DNA of 64,000 nucleotides, from the NCBI GenBank assembly GCA_014621425.1, contig JAANBB010000042.1, positions 1 to 64,000 of the forward strand, given 5' to 3'. This stretch comes from Cylindrodendrum hubeiense (lineage: Eukaryota > Ascomycota > Sordariomycetes > Hypocreales > Nectriaceae). Positions 21,537 to 32,557 of the stretch are shown in pieces. Each line of letters begins with the position of its first letter. Position 1 is the stretch's first letter. The translations under genes were made by a program, and so were the position numbers. The notes beneath the pieces were generated by a model. It was given only the letters and a program-made list of their open reading frames with translations, did not search any database and had not been told where the DNA came from.

Positions 21537-22098
21537 CTACTCAATCTTAGTTAGAAAGAAATAGTATGTACCTGCATCTGGCAACTCCTTATTATCCATA
21601 GCGCCCATTACAACACCATCTGAGACATGTCGAAACGAATCAATAATAGGGAATTTGTCATAGATCATAGCAGTAGATACTACTCCTCGATACTTGACCT
21701 CGCGAAGCTATTAGACTAGTCAGCCTTGGGTCTGCAAAACCAAGATGCTACTCACTCTGGCGTGTCCATATTGACTGCACCAAATACGGTTCCCATCGTC
21801 ATCTTCAAGCATGATAGGGTCGACATCATCTGCAGAGCGGAAGTCCTTCCCGGCCCATCGAAAGTCGCGTAGCAGCTTATGTGTTGGATGCCCAGTGTTG
21901 AAACTTCCCCCTTTCCATTTTCCAATGAGGGTGTCTACAGAAACCGATGGAAGATTCTTGTAAACATCTTCAAGAACAGTTTCCTCAATCAAACCGTCGA
22001 TTTTGGTTAAGTCATTGAACTTTTGAATAGGTCTATATGTAGTGGAATTAGCAATCGCTCCATAATATATTTATGATCAAAACCTACGATGCTGCCAT
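21537..22098 (-). CDS. GXWXG / DUF4334 domain protein, 152 aa, three exons
   Basis: Exons are 22098-22088 (11 nt), 22032-21756 and 21707-21537. The introns are 55 nt (22087-22033, GTAGGT donor, GCTAAT branch) and 48 nt (21755-21708, GTGAGT donor). The spliced protein reads MAASPIQKF..., then the signature GKWKGGSFNTGHP, WAGKDFRSADDVDPI, and after the second intron REVKYRG, GAMDNKELP, ending FFLTKIE. These are the paired GXWXG and DUF4334 motifs of a small family found in bacteria and fungi with no settled function. The first exon is very short, but an in-frame stop lies upstream of exon 2 with no ATG between, so splicing is needed. A TATA box lies about 85 bp upstream. Confidence 0.88.
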
Positions 22099-22726
22099 TT
22101 TTGGAGTTTTCAATAGGTTGTAAAAGAAGATCGATGTGTAAGGTGACTGCTTAAGAATGAGGAGAGGACCCCAATATGCTTTATATAAGAGAAAATAACC
22201 ATACCATTGCACACGGAGAATGCACACGGAGAAAGCGTGATGGGAGCGGGAATTCTTCCGCGACACGAGTCACATGTAAACTTTGTCCTCTTTCTCTATG
22301 TCAGATTATTCTGACTGAGAAATGGGACACCGTGGGGTGATCTCCGTCACACGGACCACGCAACCAGTTAGCGTTACGAGCCCGCATGTGTCTCGGTTCG
22401 AGTGACAGGGTTGTGGTGCGGATTCCCAAGCAAGTGATTGACCTAAGAACAGGGGTTTTCAACCGCAGCGGAGGCTACTAAACGACTCTGTTTCTTCTAC
22501 GGGGAATTGATTCAAGGTGTTAACGTGAATTTGACTTGACACGATTATTGTTTTCTTTACACCAAGGTGAGAAGTGTACCCTCCCTACGCTGTATCAGGT
22601 GCCTTCAACTTATGTATGAGTGTTCACTTTCTTTTAGGGTGACTCTAACAACAGCACCCGTCCGCAGCAACCAGTAATTATCCAAACTCATCAGGCAGCA
22701 TCGAAATGTACACTGTCACGTGTACA
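22099..22726. other. Intergenic
   Basis: About 630 bp between the GXWXG start and the bZIP gene 3' end. Apart from the TATA box I see nothing. Confidence 0.5.
22180..22188 (-). promoter_or_regulatory. TATA box of the GXWXG gene
   Basis: On the minus strand this reads TTATATAAA-type sequence about 85 bp upstream of the ATG at 22098. Confidence 0.45.
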
Positions 22727-24383
22727 TCAAGCAGCATTTGGTATCATTCTAAGCTGCGTGGTATCATATCTGGTTAAGGCTATTTACTCAGATTAATCAC
22801 TGCCTTTACAAAGAATAATTCGAGGACGGCATACATACCTGACGAGCATTCTAGCATCAAATACTTATGTGCAAACTCCTTACTCAGCCTCCAGTTATAG
22901 ATATTATCGAGCCCTAAGCTGAATGCAAGGTCATTTCCCCCAACACACAAGATTGATGGTGGAGGTTTGGATGTCTTGCGAACTGCCGTGAGCCGCCGGA
23001 TTAACTCGTTGGCGATGGCATTCTCAACTAGATCATCCGAAATTTGATGTGGATAATTTGCAGCAAAGTCAACCTCGAAGAATACCCAGGTAGGATCGAA
23101 TAGAAAGCATTGAGGGGTGCCGCCACCGATGTTGCTCTCGCCTATGTCAACTTGCTGGTGAAATATTTCAAAGATATTGTATGCGGCATTGAGATGGGGT
23201 ATCTCAATAACCGAGTACAGAATCAGATCTCGGAAAATATCCTCAAGGTTCAAATTGTCCTGCTCTAAGAGTAGTTGATCACGTAATTCAGACCAGCTAA
23301 AGAAATCAATCCCCATGAAGTGGGTCAGGCTTCTGGACTGGAGAGGAGTTGGCGTAAACGGCGCTGGTACGCTTCGATGGTTATCAATGCCGAGGCGCCA
23401 TGCTAGGACTTTCTCGACGTAGCGGACGAGGTTCTGATTTGCGTCAATACCAATGACGCTGCGATGCCCCATAAAAGACGAGCTTACAATGCTAGAAAGA
23501 TATGTTTCAAGGCCACAGCTCGAGGAGATAAGACCTGCTGCTGCACGAATAACATCCTGGATAGAGGCACCTGGGAAAGAGTGTATCTGGTCTTTGCAGC
23601 GAGAACACGCCTCAAGGATCTTTGTGCAGTAGAATTGCCCTGATGTGATGGAAAACTTGTTGTTCCCTGTAAAGTTGATTATTGGGGAAACGAAGGAGTC
23701 AGCTATGGCGATGTTCGAGTCGATATTGCATGGCTGGAGGTTTACTAAAGTGCCCGGGGATATTTCGGTATCTGCTGAAGACACTTGCCGGCTTGGGTAG
23801 GTGGGTAATGATTGAGCAAGCATGGGCCCTTGAATAGTACTATCCTCGCCATTCAAGCTGGGTACAGGCTCAAAATCATTAGTTGGCCCGGGGACTCTCA
23901 CAGTGTCGTCGATGATGTCACCAGGGACGATGACATCTATACTGTTGTCGCGGATTACTTCACTGGCCGCTTCATCCATTTCCCGCACCCCTAACTCATA
24001 GAATATTGGATCATCTGAATGGGCGTTAGCTTTCGATCCCTGTCCGGAAATATGTGATATATGCCCGCAGCAGCTGAGGCAGCATTGGTGAGACTGAGGA
24101 GCTTCTTTCTCAATCGGAACACTGCCTCTCGAAGACCCTTGTTCTCTTCAATCAACTGTATGTGTTTTTCCACAAGAACTGGAAAAGACCCTTCTTCTTG
24201 GGTTTTATGAGCAGCCTTTAGAACCTGAACCATGTCTTCAAGGTGACGAGTGTAGGCGTGATTCTTTTCACGAATGCATTGTTGCGATGTGCGATTTTGA
24301 GCCCGCTTACGCTCTACGCGAGCCGAAGCAGCAATTTTGGAACCTGATGCGGATAGGGACTTCGAGGCCCGCTTCGGTGGCAT
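22727..24383 (-). CDS. bZIP transcription factor with DUF3425 domain
   Basis: Starts at the ATG at 24383. The basic region ERKRAQNRTSQQCIREK contains the N-x7-R bZIP signature and is followed by a leucine-type heptad zone (LEDMVQVL, LIEENKGLREAVFRLRKKLL). A second block (about 23990-22840) carries the DUF3425 domain: FMGIDFFSWSELRDQLL, NLEDIFRDLILYSVIEIPHLNAAYNIF and NIYNWRLSKEFAHKY. The blocks lie in different frames. A phase-compatible intron 24094-24015 would join them (KKLL to NDPIFYELG), but its GTCTCA donor is poor. A last intron 22838-22780 with a canonical GTATGT donor leads to a short final exon ending at 22727; without it the frame stops at 22780. Such proteins regulate stress and metabolite genes; targets are unknown. 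The junctions need transcript evidence. Confidence 0.8.
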
Positions 24384-25479
24384 GATTGCTGTCGATTAAG
24401 AATTATGGGGAGGTCCGTGGAGACGAAGGAAGAAAGGCGATAAAATCTATCGATCGGAACATACAGAGAGGACAAGTCTGTTTGCACACAGACCACAGTG
24501 CGCGAGCACACGTGTGGGCCTCATCCGAGGCCCGAGTTGCTGTGGATGCATGCACATGAGACTGAGCCGGCGGGGCTAAGTAACGCAACTTTTCGGCGAC
24601 ACCGGATGTTCCATCAACAGGGGGGATGTGTGAGTTTCAGAGAGCCTGGAATATGTAGTATGATATCTTGTACCTCAATACTTGAATAAATATTACAATT
24701 TAGACTCCTGACGAAGTCTCCGCTCTAGGCCTATCTTTCCTTTGGTTGCCCTTGAACATGGCGGTCTATATATGATTCAGTGATAAAAGATTTATGCGAG
24801 CTTCTAATCATGGATAGAAATGCTTGACTTTGGAGTGTGCGCCTTTGTAGGTGGCGATAGTACAAGATTTACTGGCTCCATTGAGGGAACGCACAAGCAT
24901 GGACTACCACATGATCAGCTTTCGCTTGATCTTGTTTTAAATTCCATTTAATTTTAAACAATTATTGAGTAAATTGGATTGTTTGCCGGTTAACATCTCT
25001 TTGCGATACGGGGAGGAGAAGCGCCCCTGCAATCGTGCAGCAACAGCCTACATGGCGTGTTTTGTGACAATTTGGAGCCGTGTCAGACTTTTCTGACATA
25101 GAAAGAACTGAGTGGGCTCAACAGCTTTGACCACTACCGCATCTGTCTTAGTATTGCTGCATTTCTCCACATTGCCACTGTGTGACTCGGATTTTCGAGG
25201 CGGACACGGACACGGACACTTGTAAGACCCCGAGCGCAGTGACACAATTAAGTCGTGCTTCTCTCCCCTAGCTTTACTCTGACGTAGCAAGTAGTTTTTA
25301 GTTGAGTCGAGGAAAAATACAGTCAGATCTTTTTGAACGGCATTTGTGTGAGTATTTGCGAAGAAAGTCAAACTCAACGATAAGCTACATGTTGAGAAGA
25401 GGCGTAATCATATAATATTATAAAATGAGAACCATGACGACTGCTTCTCGACTGAACCCTTGATAAATCAATCAGAACC
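24384..25479. other. Intergenic, divergent promoters of bZIP and SDR genes
   Basis: About 1.1 kb shared upstream of two divergent genes. It is AT-rich around 24900-24990. A 109-codon minus-strand frame (25048-25377) has no family motif and contains a short CGGACA-type microrepeat. Confidence 0.5.
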
Positions 25480-26657
25480 ATGGCATTCACCGACTTTATC
25501 CACGCAGCGGTTTCAAAGAGCCTTCAATTCTCAGGAGCCGCTGCTGATAAGCTTCTGAAAGATGCCAGCCATCAGTCTTGGCTGCGCGCCGGTCTGTGTC
25601 TTTCTGGAGCCTTTATGGCGTACTCGGTAAACCAAACCTTGAACAAAAACGCCCTCAATCATGGCGAGAAGGCTGTATTTGACTGGTCAAAAGAAGTGGT
25701 TCTTGTCACTGGCGGATCCGGTGGCATTGGCGGAGAGACAGTTCAGCGTCTAGCTGCTGGAGGCACTACAGTGGTTGTCTTGGACCTGATTCCACTTACA
25801 TACCCCGAAGGTATGAATGTCTACCTCAAGAATTGCCTGAGCTGATTTCTGATCTTCATTCCATGTACAGCTGAAAACATTCACTACTATCAATGCAACT
25901 TGACCGATTATGAGCAGTTGCATGCCGTTGCCGCCAAGATACGCCAGTAAGCTCCATGCCCATGAACAAGTCAATATCGACTAAAGAGCTTTAGTGAGGT
26001 TGGCGAGCCCACAGTCATCATTGCGAATGCAGGGATTTGTCGTGGAAAGCCGATTCTAAATGCTGACAAGAACGATATCAAAGTGTACGTCACCCAATGC
26101 CTTCATCTACTCTGTCTATCGATGTACTAAGTTCCTCAAGTACATTTGATGTCAATACTCTTGGTCTCCTTTGGACGGCAAAGGTATTTCTTCCATCTCT
26201 CGCAAAACACAATCATGGTCACTTCCTAGTCGTTGCGTCACAAACTGGCTACATGGCGACTGCTTCTGCCACCGACTATTGTGCAAGCAAGGCTGCTGCG
26301 ATTGCGATTTATGAAGGTTTACATTCCGAGATGAAACATATGCATGGAGCTCGAGCTGTTCGAATATCTTGCATCTCACCAAGTCACGTCCAAACAGCAA
26401 TGTTTAATGGCATTAAGCAGGTGCCAGGAATGTCTTCCATTACACCTCAGTCTCTTGCGAAGACTATTGAGGGAATTATCAAGGGTGGATATGCACAGAA
26501 TATGATTGTGCCGAGGCCAGCACGTTTCTCAACCGTTATACGGGCTCTACCAGATTGGATCCGTGTCTTCTTACAGGACCTATCTGTTCAGGCCTTTACG
26601 AATCTCAAGCCCCGTGACACGGTCGCGGAGTTGTCGAAGTCTGGGTCTGATAACTAG
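25480..26657 (+). CDS. Short-chain dehydrogenase/reductase, four exons, 337 aa
   Basis: Exons are 25480-25810, 25871-25946, 25995-26084 and 26141-26657. All phases fit, and the joins rebuild SDR text: LTYPE to AENIHYYQCNLTD, AAKIRQ to HEVGEPTVIIANAG, NDIKV to TFDVNTLGLLW. The cofactor motif is VTGGSGGIGG (residues about 76-85), the structural motif is NAG, and the catalytic motif is YCASK preceded by a Ser in VVASQTGY. An N-terminal hydrophobic segment (residues about 40-56) suggests membrane anchoring, as in retinol dehydrogenase/DHRS and SDR16C-type enzymes on lipid droplets or ER. The substrate is likely lipophilic, by inference. Confidence 0.92.
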
Positions 26658-27871
26658 ACTAGAAGGGTCAGAACATAGGGGCCTGGTATCCCACTACTAC
26701 AACCAGGTGAGGTGGATGGAGTACAAGAGGGACTTCTTTCGCCGCAGGCATCGATGGTGGAACGTGGATCTGTAAATATTTCTATTGACTTTTTCTTTAT
26801 ACCATTGAGAAACACAACGGTGCGCGAGCAGTCTTCTTCCGTTGTACGTGAGTATACTAGACAGTGGATAATGAGAACTGGAGAGACTTACCTACTAGGG
26901 TCGGCTGTGTACAGTCACAGACGGTTGTATCTTTAGTTAAACAAAGAAGGTAGTGAGGTTTAAAGTAACGTAGTAGAATGAAGTACATACTAACTAAAAT
27001 TTAGTTAATAATAGCCCGGGCCGTGGCCGGGACCTACCGCCAGGACCCGCGGTCCGCCATCACGTGTAAGACTAATAATATCCTTCCATGCGAGCCGAGA
27101 TTGCGGTCCTTCTTCCTCTGTCTAGCAATTGATAAACAGTCCATTTGACTCGTCAGTAAGTATTCAGGGGGCGCCCACTAACCCGCAATACAGTGACCTG
27201 TGTGTCTGGGGTTACCAGCGGCGCTTCTGCCACAATATCTGTCCCTGTTGTCAATATGACGACCTCCATGTTATTTCTGGCTATTTAAACCCCAAAATCT
27301 TGCCACATACCTGCAACCATAGAGAAAGTGACACATTTGGTAATGTGGGAGATATAATTGGTGCCTCCGCGGCCACAGCGCTGGAATGCTTAAGTATCGA
27401 GCATTCCATCCGAACGAGAAACACAGACACAAACATGATGTCTCTCGCTTTTTGTCACCCCACAATATGTATGAACAGATCGGTCGAGAAAATGGTCTAA
27501 TATTGCAAGTGAAATATCTCGCTGAAGCGGCTGGCATCTTATCAAGACATGTCGGAGCCTACGAGATAATATTTTAGTACTGGAAAATATCCACACATAC
27601 CAGACTGAAGCCCAAAGTCAACCTTCTTCAGCTGACTAACCAGACGCGGATTGGTGCTGAACAATGTCTCTGCGTGCCGCAATACTCGAGGTATTTCAGC
27701 TCTTTTACTGAAGCCACTATTGGCCCAGACTCGATGAATCAATAATACTGTAGAGATTGTGGTAGACTTAAAGGAGAGCCATCCGCCGACACTATCCGTC
27801 TCATTCTTCAATCTCATACAGTTTCCTCAGCTCTCTATTTCACATTATACTTCCACATACCACTGTGAACT
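26658..27871. other. Intergenic, no supportable gene
   Basis: About 1.2 kb. A GC-rich patch (27010-27060) stands out in an AT-rich background. Short frames (for example 27129-27500) lack recognisable content. Confidence 0.5.
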
Positions 27872-29080
27872 ATGAGTCAACCTACTGCTCCAAGTGTTTC
27901 CATCGACAACCCTGCCTTCAGGTACGGACCAACTGTTCTCCAACCGGTTGAGCAACCTGACCCAAAATCCCCCGATCCCGTCGATGGTAATCCCGATGTG
28001 ACATCGTTAGATGTTCTGAAAAATTTCACTGGAACTTTTGGCGGCTTCGGGTTCAACACAATCTTCCGGCCAAATAGCAAGAAGACTCCGACTCCGAAAG
28101 AAAACACAGATGACAACGTCTTGCAACTTAATTTGACGAGCGAAACTATGACCTTCGGCAACCCGCTTGGAGATGTGCCTAACCGCGGCTTGGATAATCA
28201 GCCGGATATCATGCTCGACGGTGTGCCATACACACAGACCATCGTTGACACGACGGAGATTCTGAAAGATCAAAAGCCCCCAATCATTCACTTTGAACCT
28301 GGCCTCTGGATGCGAGTCCCCGGTTCAGAGATGCCCGGGCTCCAGGCGTCTTTCGTCCGCATGGCATCCATCCCTCACGGCACGACCATCAATGCTCAGT
28401 GTTTCGAGCCTGCAGTCACTTCCAAGGGTTCGCCAACCATTCCAGAGGTATCAATAATGCCACGATCCATCGCCGATGGGCAGGAGCAGCCCTTTACAAG
28501 CCAGGATGCTTCTAACAACAGTAATGGCCGCATCCCTCAAAAGCTTGGTCCATTCATCAAAGATGGAACAATCACAGAACCCATCCTCAAGAATCCCAAC
28601 AAGATCTTGGTGGATGCTAACAACGGAAAGGAAATCATTGAAAGCACCACGTTCACGGTCTCGACGACACCAGCAGCCCCCGAGCTTGGTGGTGGCACAA
28701 GCAACATCGGATTCCTCATTGGCGCCGACTCCGGGGTAGCATTGGCTTCAGTCAGCCAACGTAGCGGCAACGCAAACGCTGTGAAAGTGACGGCTCAGTA
28801 CTGGGTGTCCAAAGTACGTGCAAAGATCGACCTGCAGCCATGCTGTAAAATGGAGTACAAGACGGTTTCCCCAGCTGCTTCTCATCCAAGGGATGCTATC
28901 CCCATGTTCGTTGTCGACTTTGACGTCACTTCAGCTAAGACAGTAACGGTTGAGTATACCCAGATTCAGTACTCTCAGAACGTTATCCTCGACTTTAATA
29001 GCCTTAGCTGGCCGCATATTTCCGTTGCAACTCTTGCTCCAACAGGCCTGAGCCTCAAGTCTGTAATTGTTGATGAGTGA
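27872..29080 (+). CDS. Putative heme-binding-like (nitrobindin/FABP-like) hypothetical protein, 402 aa
   Basis: Single-exon gene with a clear ATG at 27872. There is no signal peptide or membrane segment. The N-terminal half contains NFTGTFGGFGFNTIFRP, LNLTSETMTFG with PNRG, DGVPYTQTIVD and IIHFEPGLWMRVP, then SFVRMASIPHGT. This pattern recalls a family that databases often label heme-binding protein, with a beta-barrel resembling nitrobindin. I recognise it only by memory of the pattern, and no heme ligand can be assigned. The C-terminal third (FLIGADSGVAL..., ITAQYWVSKVRAKID-like, QIQYSQNVILDF) looks like an added beta-rich domain. Function is unknown. Confidence 0.75.
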   Translation: MSQPTAPSVSIDNPAFRYGPTVLQPVEQPDPKSPDPVDGNPDVTSLDVLKNFTGTFGGFGFNTIFRPNSKKTPTPKENTDDNVLQLNLTSETMTFGNPLGDVPNRGLDNQPDIMLDGVPYTQTIVDTTEILKDQKPPIIHFEPGLWMRVPGSEMPGLQASFVRMASIPHGTTINAQCFEPAVTSKGSPTIPEVSIMPRSIADGQEQPFTSQDASNNSNGRIPQKLGPFIKDGTITEPILKNPNKILVDANNGKEIIESTTFTVSTTPAAPELGGGTSNIGFLIGADSGVALASVSQRSGNANAVKVTAQYWVSKVRAKIDLQPCCKMEYKTVSPAASHPRDAIPMFVVDFDVTSAKTVTVEYTQIQYSQNVILDFNSLSWPHISVATLAPTGLSLKSVIVDE

Positions 29081-29669
29081 ATATGGTTAGTCCTATTATT
29101 AGGGGTAAAGTGCTAGTTGAGGATTGAGTCAGGGAGTTGAAGGGAGCAGGAGCCAGTAGTAGTTCTATTCAAGGTTTGGGAGAATTTTGAAAATCAAAGT
29201 TTAATCAACTTAGTCTCGTTAATTTAAATACCATGCTCAGCTATTCGTATGTCTAGTAATACCCTAAAGTAAAATGTCTAACAAAGAAAGCACCAGAGAC
29301 TTTATACTGGTATTGTTACAGCCAAAGGAGAGAGTGTGTAGCAACCACATGAGTGAAATTAGATGCAGTCACATAATATCCACGTCATTTTACGTTTTCA
29401 TTCCAAAATGCAATGGCGGTATATTTGGGGGTTTCAAACACCTATCTATACTATGCTGAAGTATTGTCAAAAGTCTTGGACAAGATTATGTGGTTTTTGA
29501 AATGCAAATCTATCTATTCTCTACGTATAATATTCAAAACAAGTCTATCGCGTTATTATGTGAACTGCCGCAGTAATGTTGTAATCAGAACTTCAGTGTG
29601 TGAACCATGATTGGAAGCCCGACTATGACGACAAAAGCCCACGTCGACGTATATACACGTTAACCCAAG
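29081..29669. other. Convergent intergenic region
   Basis: About 590 bp of AT-rich sequence between two 3' ends. I see no gene. Confidence 0.5.
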
Positions 29670-30563
29670 CTAAAGCCTGGTGCTCTGCATTTTGAGCCAC
29701 GGCAGAACGACGTTGACAACATCGGCAAGATTCTCAGGGAATAGCGCGTGCGAGGCATTTGGCACCACCGCGATGGTAGCGCGTTCGGGAAAGTTGTCGA
29801 TGGTGTAGTTCCATTGGGCTTCCGGCTGGAAGGGATCTTCGGCCGGAATGATCTCCAACACCTGAGTTGAATTTGCGCCAGCCCAGAATGTAGTCATATC
29901 GCCGGCAGCTTCGATCGCCGCGTGCTCGAGGGCGAGTGTCTCTGGATACCATCCATCAAGCCAGATGCGGGCGTTATGTTCCGCTGTGAAGAAGCCCTTC
30001 TCCAGTGCAGCGAGGCGCACACTCGCGGGCAGTGTCAAGTTTCCGCACACGAGTGGTAGAGGAGCGATGTCTGCAGGGATCTTTGGCGCACCCGGCGAGG
30101 CGGTGATAATGGCAGGCACCTTGTCGGGGTAGTTGAGCGCTGTGCGCTTCGTAACGAAGGTGCCAAAGGCATGGCCAAAAACGATAGCCCGGCCGCCGGC
30201 AAGGGTGTCGATGACCTGGGCCACATCTGCAGCGAGATCGTCGAGAGTCACATTCGTCATTGGGCCAACAGAACCCATGATACCCCTAGGCTGAGGCCGG
30301 AGAACTTTATAACCGGCGTCGACGAGGATAGTGCTTATCCCATTAAAGTCTTCGCCACTATCACGACCGTAGGAGGGATAGATGAGCACAGACGGGCCGC
30401 TGCCCTGGACGAGGACTCGTAGGGTGGACTCCGCTGTTTGCACCCACTGGCTGGGCCACTCAAGATCATCAGCGGTCACAATGGTCGTAACAGAACCGAC
30501 GGGGGCAGCATTGACCAGCTGTGTCGCTGCGAGCCAGGTGAACAAGGTATTCAACGTCAACAT
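29670..30563 (-). CDS. Secreted alpha/beta-hydrolase-fold protein with Ala at the nucleophile position, 297 aa
   Basis: I chose the ATG at 30563 because it opens directly into a signal peptide (hydrophobic core LFTWLAATQLVNA, cleavage near Ala19/20). The upstream in-frame start is not ATG. The fold is shown by VLIYPSYGRDSGEDF, YKVLRPQPRGIMGS, and the elbow region VFGHAFG. The elbow should be GxSxG; here the third position is Ala132. The other triad members look present: acid in IPAEDPF and His in NASHALFP. Several N-glycosylation sequons fit secretion. It could be a non-hydrolytic member, or an enzyme with a different nucleophile. GHAFG also occurs in some related sequences as far as I recall, so this may be a family trait and not a fresh mutation. 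Confidence 0.85.
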   Translation of the reverse strand: MLTLNTLFTWLAATQLVNAAPVGSVTTIVTADDLEWPSQWVQTAESTLRVLVQGSGPSVLIYPSYGRDSGEDFNGISTILVDAGYKVLRPQPRGIMGSVGPMTNVTLDDLAADVAQVIDTLAGGRAIVFGHAFGTFVTKRTALNYPDKVPAIITASPGAPKIPADIAPLPLVCGNLTLPASVRLAALEKGFFTAEHNARIWLDGWYPETLALEHAAIEAAGDMTTFWAGANSTQVLEIIPAEDPFQPEAQWNYTIDNFPERATIAVVPNASHALFPENLADVVNVVLPWLKMQSTRL

Positions 30564-30752
30564 GATGAAACTCGTAGTAGGGGGCAAGAAAAGGCTAGAA
30601 TTCTTGTGTGTGTTTTGCAAAATCGCGTCGGTATGTTGGTGCAGTGCTTGCCTTAGCTGTTGGTAGGTATAGAGAAATGATCAATGGAAGATGATGAAGT
30701 GGTCTTTGGTGCTGTAGTGGAAATATTGATATCATTGCGACAAGACAACGGT

Positions 30753-30760
30753 CTTTTATA
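30753..30760 (-). promoter_or_regulatory. TATA box of the alpha/beta-hydrolase gene
   Basis: TATAAAAG on the minus strand about 190 bp upstream of the ATG at 30563. Confidence 0.4.
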
Positions 30761-31359
30761 ATTGATCCAAGTTGATCTCGACGTCACCATCTCACCCACG
30801 CCCGACTTCTTTCCGACTTGGAAGCCGCAGCTGCGAACAATAGTTCACGGATATTTCGGTACGCTGTGCATTGTAATGAATTACACAATCTGATTACGGA
30901 TAGGGTGGCGTTCGTACCCGGGACTTGCATCCGCGCGGATGAGGCTGTGGACCATTGAGTCAAATATGCCAAGGAATGCGTGCATCCGACTTAATAGATC
31001 ACATGATTGGAATTGCTTGTTACTGAAGTGCCGTTATCCTGACCCCTGGTCGTTTTCGGAGCCGACGGAGGTCTTAGTTAGCTTCATAAGTAGTAACATT
31101 ATCTGCAGTCCAGGCCCACGGACACGATGACATCAGTGATGGATTTAAGGTGTCGGGTTCAGCCTTGTCAACTTCCTGAACTAAGACGGATCAGGTTTAA
31201 ATAAAATTATATGTTTGTCAAACGAGCACTGCAGTGACCAGCTGCACGTAATACACTGTCCGTGTTCACAGGGATCAATACTGTCTTTGAGGATCCTGAT
31301 GAGGCTCGGCGCTAATATCATATTTTATCCTAGAACTTGCTATTAAATAATGGCTTCTA

Positions 31360-31465
31360 TGGAATTGAGTACACAATTTTACCTGCTGAACTGGCTACGT
31401 CCAAGTCCCTGTGAGCCTTCCGTACCTCTTCCCACGGCAATACAGTATCCAGCCGTAATGTGCAA
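31360..31465 (-). pseudogene. Relic of the C-terminus of an MDR zinc-type alcohol dehydrogenase / quinone reductase
   Basis: The translated text VLPWEEVRKAHRDLD followed by SAGKIVYSIP matches the usual last 30 residues of medium-chain dehydrogenases (LPWEEVxxAHxxxExxxxxGKIVxxI). Nothing upstream in any frame resembles the catalytic or NAD-binding domains, so only the 3' tail survives. Confidence 0.55.
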
Positions 31466-32393
31466 TTGCTGTTTTGGTGCTGAGTTGTAATGACGTCACT
31501 TTGCGGCAAACACTCGCCGCTACACGAATTTAGCAATAACAATACGAAAACAGTGCACTGCTCCATGATCTTTGCAGGAAAAACTGGGCAGGAGCAACTG
31601 GGGATGAGAAAAGTAGCTCATTCCGAATTACCCGTCGTGGCGTCACAGCGGCCGCCTTACAAAGCCACGCTAATTACTTAGTAACCTTATCAGTAACATC
31701 CCACGAATCTCGCCCGTAACGGCGATTCGCCAAGCCCAGACTTCATCCCCACAGCGCCTTCTGTAGCTGCCTCTTGAGGCAAGATAGAGTCGTGTAAATC
31801 TCATGATCGGTTATCCCATCGGCTGAGCGCTCATGGACAGGCACCAAATACTCCCGTTGAAGGCCTGAGAAGCCGCAGAGTGCAGGTAGAGGGACAGCCA
31901 GACCCGATGATATTTTGGTGTTTAGACGCGCTAGAGAACAGAACACCGGTATACTTAATTAAACACTCTGAGGCGATTGCTCTACCCAGTGGGCTTTTCT
32001 TGAGCGACACTAATATGATAACCTCCCGGAGCACTAGACCGCCGTTTGGACTCCCACGATATTTTAATCGACTTTCCATCATACTGTGTTCCACATGCGA
32101 GGTAGATTATGAGAAGATGAAGCCTCACGTCATGCTCAAGCTGATACAGCCGGGGTCACCAAATAATGGCCTAGGGTATGATCGAACGTCGGCGAGGCCG
32201 AACTGCATAGCAAGAAGTTGTTCATGACAGTAGTTCCAAACCCCTGCATCAGAAGAAAATCGGGGTCTGCACCACAGGCGAGCCATGACGTATATGCATA
32301 AGCTTGAGCCGTGTAATTCAAGGACATCCACACCACGGCCCAAATCCGGCGGATCCGAATACACCTTCACGGCCTGCAGGTGGTGGCTTAAAG

Positions 32394-32400
32394 TATAAAA
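32394..32400 (+). promoter_or_regulatory. TATA box of the reductase gene
   Basis: TATAAAA about 160 bp upstream of the ATG at 32558. Confidence 0.45.
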
Positions 32401-32557
32401 CCCTCAAACAACCACAGTTGTATTGATGTCAGAACAAATATTGATTGTATAAATCTTCAACAAGAGAAGCAGTGTACTAAAACCTGCATGCATATTACTT
32501 TATCATTTATCCATCTAATCTCTCTCTACTTCTACCCACCACGACTCGTTGATCACC

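Larger units (their letters stand above)
30564..32557. other. Divergent intergenic region of about 2 kb with a dehydrogenase relic
   Basis: No intact gene is seen. The region contains the MDR relic near 31360-31460 and a TATA box for the reductase at 32394. Some minus-strand frames (31830-32370) look protein-like in places, but I cannot assign a family. Confidence 0.5.

Noticed and set aside
25048..25377. 109-codon minus-strand frame upstream of the SDR
   Set aside because: No homology recognised; it includes a microrepeat (CGGACA) and no start context or intron.
31831..32370. Protein-like minus-strand frames in the spacer before the reductase
   Set aside because: Some stretches look transporter-like, but I could not name a family or join the frames.
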